This document shows, piece after piece, positions 45,970 to 49,304 of a stretch of 49,304 bases of DNA. Origin of the DNA: an uncultured Clostridia bacterium (GTDB lineage Bacteria; Bacillota; Clostridia; Oscillospirales; Acutalibacteraceae); contig CANQAJ010000005.1 of NCBI GenBank assembly GCA_947589365.1, positions 1 to 49,304 of the forward strand. The letters run 5' to 3'. How positions within the stretch are numbered: position 1 is the first letter of the stretch; every line of letters starts with the position of its first letter. Made by a program: the position numbers and the translations under genes. The notes below the pieces were generated by a model. It saw nothing but the letters and a program-made list of their open reading frames with translations. It searched no databases and was not told where the DNA came from.

Positions 45970-46236
45970 TAAAAAAAAAACACCCCCTGATTTAACAGAG
46001 GGCGATTATTACCGCTGTACCACCTCAATTTATCGCCGCCTCACGACAACGACCTTTACGGGTACATTTCATACCCCTGCACTTTAACGGGTGCAAATCG
46101 GATAAGGCTACTTAATAAAAATATTGTTGACCCACCGGCTCAAGGATGTATTTCTGCCGACTCTGACGAATATTTACACCAACCATATTCTCTCTGGGGA
46201 CAGAACTTCGACATACTTCTTCCTGTCACAGCTGTT
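45970..46236 (-). promoter_or_regulatory. tyrosine T-box riboswitch
   Basis: Minus strand leader of about 270 nt. The T-box sequence GAGGTGGTACAGCGG (consensus AGGGTGGNACCGCG) lies near 46025-46011. It is followed by a terminator stem CGCCCTCTG / CAGGGGGTG and a run of ten T residues (45980-45971). The GA-rich AGAGA of stem I is near 46190. A UAC (Tyr) codon at 46150-46148, in the context AAATACATCC, fits the specifier. Uncharged tRNA-Tyr would stabilise the antiterminator and switch tyrS on. Confidence 0.92.
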
Positions 46237-46242
46237 AGGAAT

Positions 46243-46271
46243 AGTATAGCTGTTTTACAAATATTTGTCAA
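46243..46271 (-). promoter_or_regulatory. promoter of tyrS
   Basis: Minus strand TTGACA (46271-46266), 17 bp, TATACT (46248-46243). Start would be near 46236, giving the full T-box leader. Confidence 0.8.
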
Positions 46272-46331
46272 CCCCTGCTGTTACATATTTCCGGTTTTGT
46301 CAAAATCTTTATTCTCATTGTAAAAGCGTAC

Positions 46332-47207
46332 TCAATTTTCACAAGCACCGCAATTACTACATCCATTACAGCTTATTTTCATTCCGCAGCTCTCGCAGCG
46401 TTTCCGGAAGTGCGGCACATATAGTCTGTCCTCGGGGATCGGATATCCCCAATCATCATAAAGCTCAAAATGTATCGGCTTACCCCGGCAGCTCAATCCC
46501 GAAAGGTAAGCCTGCTGACTTTGCAGCCTGTTTCCCTCAATTTTATACATTCTTCCGTCTTTTATAAATCTTCGTCCGGTTCCGCAAAAGACAAAGGTAA
46601 CATTATAATCTGCACATTCCTTACTGAGTGATTTTACCCATTCATAATTACACGGTCTTGCTCCGTCATAGTTTTCTCCGTCACAGAGTACCTGTTCAAT
46701 CTGACCGTATTTAAGGTATTTTGAGATACTTACCGCACCGATAAACGGTGCACACATTATCCCCTTATGCCTGAACGGCAGTTCAAGAAGTATAGGTATT
46801 CTCTCGTCTGCTCTCCTCTGATTTTCCGCTGTTACATTAAAAAATATATTATCCCAGCCATCACCCCAGTTATACGGCAAATGCTCCGCAACTCTCTCCG
46901 GTCGTTTTGTAAGAAGAAAGAATTTCACATCTCTGCGTTGCCACATAATCTGCCATGCTTCATCTCTCCATGCATCAGCTTCCTCAAGGAAAAAATCGGA
47001 TGTCATGCAAACTCTTATCATTTCCCCGCTTTTTATTTTATAATTACCGTTTCTATCCTTTTGCAGGGGGTATCTGAAATTGGTTTTTGTTTTGTAAATA
47101 TCCGCACCGTTTTTATCCCTCATGCGGTCAAGAAAAAACATATAGCAGTTATCGCAGCCCTCGCTTTTTTTGCGGCAGCCGTGCCACGGGTTCCATATAT
47201 CATGCAC
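46332..47207 (-). CDS. DUF5131 (phage Gp37/Gp68-type) protein
   Basis: 291 residues, starting at GTG 47207 with GGGATGA upstream. N-terminal IWNPWHGCRKKSEGCDNCY (C11, C18, C21) is the family hallmark and resembles an iron-sulfur-binding CX6CX2C. VCMTSDFF, LLTKRPERV and FNVTAENQ follow in a TIM-barrel-like pattern. The C-terminus is cysteine-rich (CESCGMKISCNGCSNCGAC), a likely second metal site. Family members are scattered in phages and bacterial accessory DNA; the reaction is unknown. It is not next to other phage genes. A 44-codon ORF precedes it. Confidence 0.85.
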   Translation of the reverse strand: MHDIWNPWHGCRKKSEGCDNCYMFFLDRMRDKNGADIYKTKTNFRYPLQKDRNGNYKIKSGEMIRVCMTSDFFLEEADAWRDEAWQIMWQRRDVKFFLLTKRPERVAEHLPYNWGDGWDNIFFNVTAENQRRADERIPILLELPFRHKGIMCAPFIGAVSISKYLKYGQIEQVLCDGENYDGARPCNYEWVKSLSKECADYNVTFVFCGTGRRFIKDGRMYKIEGNRLQSQQAYLSGLSCRGKPIHFELYDDWGYPIPEDRLYVPHFRKRCESCGMKISCNGCSNCGACEN

Positions 47208-47213
47208 AATTTA

Positions 47214-47348
47214 TCATCCCGATTTCTTTTTATTCTGCAAGCTGTAATTTGAGTATAATAAAATCCAAGAGATACCGCCGTAAGTATAGCAGTGTCCGGG
47301 AAGTCGTATAATTATGTACTCCCTGTCATTTACCTTGACAATTTCCAT
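47214..47348 (-). CDS. 44-residue small protein upstream of DUF5131
   Basis: An ORF of 44 codons from ATG 47348 to TGA 47214, ending 6 nt before the DUF5131 GTG. GGGGG sits 6 nt upstream of the ATG. The product starts MEIVKVNDREYIIIRLPG, has GHCYTYGGISWILLYSNYS in the middle and a basic tail (KKKSG). The tail overlaps the DUF5131 ribosome site, which suggests coupled translation. No family recognised. It could be a leader peptide or a small partner protein. Confidence 0.55.
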   Translation of the reverse strand: MEIVKVNDREYIIIRLPGHCYTYGGISWILLYSNYSLQNKKKSG

Positions 47349-47351
47349 AGC

Positions 47352-49103
47352 TTACCCCCGGTATATGATCATACCGTTTTTCTTTAAAACATTATCAGCG
47401 TAATTTTTTGAATATATTATTTCACCCGATACGGATAAATCAGCATCATCTCCGGCATTAAGAGCAATCTGCAACGGTACATCGGCATTATCGGATAATT
47501 TACAGTATGTGACAAGCCGTGGATATTCCTCCTTATGTTCCCATACTATATTACTGCTTCTGAATTGATTATACTGCCTTCGTAAATTAATAATCGTTTT
47601 GACTTCATTAATTATATCGTCATATTTTCCAAAGTCAATATCATTCCACGGCATAGGTCTGCGGTTATGCGGGTCACATTTCCCCGGCATGGCAATTTCC
47701 GTGCCGTAATATATACACGGTGTTCCCGGCATAGTCATAAGAAAAATAAGCTTCTGTAATAAAACATCGGTATTTTCACAGCACTCTATTGCCCTGCCTG
47801 TATCATGATTATCAAGAAAATTGAATAACACACCATTTGTCTGCTCTGTATAAAGTGACATGGAATAATTTACCGAATACATAAGCTGTTCTGTAGTCAT
47901 TGACTTATTATTCCAAAATTCAGAAATGTTATAGAAAAGCGGATAATTCATAACCGAATCATATTCATCACCTGTAAGCCACTGAATTGAATCAATCCAT
48001 ATTTCTCCCAACAGGAATATATCGGGTTTTAGTTTTTTAAGCTCCGAATGAAGTTTTTTCAGAAAATAGTGGGAAATCTCATCGCCTACATCAAATCTTA
48101 TTCCGTCAATGCCGTAATCCCTGACCCAGTGCATACAAAGTCCTGTTAAATAATCTATAACCTCATCATTATTTGTATTCAGCTTAGGCATACCTGCTTC
48201 AAAGGCAAAGGAATAATATCTTCCGTCCCTTGTTTTGTAATCATTTTTAATAAAATTACTCTGATTTATATAGAACCAATTATAATACGGAGACTTCTCC
48301 CCTTTTTCGATAACATCCCTCCATGCAAAAAATTCTTTTCCGCAATGATTAAATACGGCATCAAGCATTATCTTTATACCCTTTTTATGTGCATTTGTTA
48401 CAAGGCTCTTTATGTCCTCCTCACTGCCGAACTCGGGGTCTATCATTTCATAATCATATGTATTATATTTATGGTTTGAGCCTGATTTAAATATCGGCGT
48501 CATATAAATTCCGTTACAGCCAAGATTTTTAATATAATCGAGCCTTTCCTCTATACCCTTGATATTTCCGCCGTAAAAATCACGGTAGGTAATATTAGCC
48601 GTGTCCTTCCATGCCTTGAATTTCCCCTTATCCACGAAATTTTTACCCCTGTTAAAGCGGTCAGGAAAAATCTGATACCAAACAATATCCTTAACCCAAT
48701 CGGGCGGACTTATAATATCCTTAGTATTAAGCCACGAAAATTTAAAATAATGACCTGTCTGTCTGCCATTTTTCCCATATGCCCCGGAAATTATTTTATT
48801 TTCGTATAAATAAGCAGTTTCTCTACCGCATTGAAGCTCAAAATAATATTGAAGTCTTTTGAATTTCGGTGTCAATTTTATGCTCCATACAAAACTATGT
48901 TCAAGCTCCATACGTGAGGTTATTTTCTCCCTTTTTCCCTTCCACGGATTAATTGCCGATATACCTCTTATGTACGGATCCTCGTGTATAATATAAACAG
49001 CGGTTATATCCTTTCCGGTATGTATATTTATAACGACCTCATTATCGCTAAGTGCATAGCAGTCATTAAAGGCTGCCCTATGTCTTATTGCTGAAAGATT
49101 CAT
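47352..49103 (-). CDS. GH13 alpha-amylase family enzyme (cyclomaltodextrinase/neopullulanase-like)
   Basis: 583 residues from the ATG at 49103; a GTG three codons upstream is an alternative. An N-terminal beta-sandwich like CBM34 (1-125) precedes the catalytic barrel, as in GH13 subfamily 20. Family regions: DAVFNH (248-253), nucleophile D338 (GIRFDVGDE), acid/base E367 (LLGEIW), D434 (FLDNHD). WYQIFPDRFNRG is the typical barrel entry. No signal peptide, so it acts in the cytoplasm on imported maltodextrins or cyclodextrins. Ends 3 nt before the small-protein ATG at 47348. Confidence 0.93.
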   Translation of the reverse strand: MNLSAIRHRAAFNDCYALSDNEVVINIHTGKDITAVYIIHEDPYIRGISAINPWKGKREKITSRMELEHSFVWSIKLTPKFKRLQYYFELQCGRETAYLYENKIISGAYGKNGRQTGHYFKFSWLNTKDIISPPDWVKDIVWYQIFPDRFNRGKNFVDKGKFKAWKDTANITYRDFYGGNIKGIEERLDYIKNLGCNGIYMTPIFKSGSNHKYNTYDYEMIDPEFGSEEDIKSLVTNAHKKGIKIMLDAVFNHCGKEFFAWRDVIEKGEKSPYYNWFYINQSNFIKNDYKTRDGRYYSFAFEAGMPKLNTNNDEVIDYLTGLCMHWVRDYGIDGIRFDVGDEISHYFLKKLHSELKKLKPDIFLLGEIWIDSIQWLTGDEYDSVMNYPLFYNISEFWNNKSMTTEQLMYSVNYSMSLYTEQTNGVLFNFLDNHDTGRAIECCENTDVLLQKLIFLMTMPGTPCIYYGTEIAMPGKCDPHNRRPMPWNDIDFGKYDDIINEVKTIINLRRQYNQFRSSNIVWEHKEEYPRLVTYCKLSDNADVPLQIALNAGDDADLSVSGEIIYSKNYADNVLKKNGMIIYRG

Positions 49104-49225
49104 AATAATCACCCACTTGCATTATACAACTTTAAAATATATAATACTTGCATAATTATATCTGTTTTTTGCACAAAACAGCCCTTTACACATAATTACA
49201 ATGTATAGTATTCATTGACCTCTTC

Positions 49226-49304
49226 CTACAGTTTTTTATCAAGCATATTGATATATTTAGCATCAGAAAGAATTTCACACTTACAAATATCACCTTTTCG
49301 AGTG
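49226..49304 (-). CDS. C-terminal end of an unidentified gene (partial)
   Basis: A frame open from the right edge to TAG (49228-49226) encodes 25 residues ending KYINMLDKKL. The composition is protein-like but too short to identify. Downstream, about 120 bp of AT-rich DNA separates it from the amylase start and contains a CTGTTTT-GTGC-AAAAAACAG hairpin. Could be chance. Confidence 0.35.
   Translation of the reverse strand, partial: TRKGDICKCEILSDAKYINMLDKKL

Noticed and set aside
45377..46087. Plus-strand 236-codon frame over tyrS and its leader
   Set aside because: It crosses the T-box and is antisense to conserved tyrS; no ribosome site.
49113..49225. Promoter of the GH13 gene
   Set aside because: Two TATAAT-like hexamers occur, but neither has an acceptable -35 at 16-18 bp.

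Overview
The window reads as chromosome from a low-to-medium GC Clostridia member, most likely an Oscillospiraceae/Ruminococcus-type gut anaerobe. Supporting signs are the ispH gene fused to ribosomal-protein-S1 domains, the cmk-plsC-ispH/S1 and xseA-xseB-ispA-dxs-tlyA-nadK-argR-recN clusters, a Tyr T-box leader on tyrS, a MecA-type adaptor, ArgR, and strong AGGAGG-type ribosome binding sites. No rRNA, tRNA, CRISPR array or complete insertion sequence is visible. The species call is inference.

Left 5.2 kb: an accessory region that looks more GC-rich than the rest. A large secreted von Willebrand A (VWA) surface protein runs off the left edge and is broken by one in-frame TGA in an otherwise open frame of about 950 codons. 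A tyrosine recombinase follows. It lies between two perfect 16-bp inverted repeats (3512-3527 and 4960-4975), with paired TGACGG repeats near both ends. A consensus promoter inside the right repeat points outward into a short, hairpin-rich stretch that ends in a terminator-like hairpin. A second consensus promoter (3327-3355) has a perfect 14-bp inverted repeat around its -10 box. Together these look like a self-encoded DNA inversion switch next to a surface adhesin. This is the best candidate here for an undescribed system.

5.2-10.8 kb: a small membrane-anchored protein, a 1287-residue cyclic-di-GMP-type protein (intact HD-GYP, degenerate GGDEF and EAL modules), and a divergent MecA-like adaptor.

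10.8-23.4 kb: rpe, a very unusual P-type-ATPase-like membrane protein that has lost every catalytic motif, and rlmB. Then an HD-domain protein and a YwlG-family protein, a structured intergenic segment, ispH-S1, two plsC-like acyltransferases and cmk. feoA-feoB (ferrous iron uptake) is read divergently.

23.4-46.3 kb: a dense, almost entirely minus-strand housekeeping block. In transcription order it holds tyrS (T-box controlled), nusB, a TsaD paralogue, glmM, a glycosyltransferase, ruvC, a nitroreductase, a histidine phosphatase, ruvA, ruvB, xseA, xseB, ispA, dxs, tlyA, nadK, argR, recN, a HIT protein, chorismate mutase, comEC, holA, an RNase M5-like protein and RNase Z. Themes are DNA repair and recombination (RuvABC, RecN, ExoVII), DNA uptake (ComEC), isoprenoid supply (Dxs, IspA, IspH) and RNA processing.

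46.3-49.3 kb: a DUF5131 (phage Gp37/Gp68-type) protein with a 44-codon ORF just upstream, a GH13 cyclomaltodextrinase/neopullulanase-like enzyme, and the probable tail of one more gene at the right edge.
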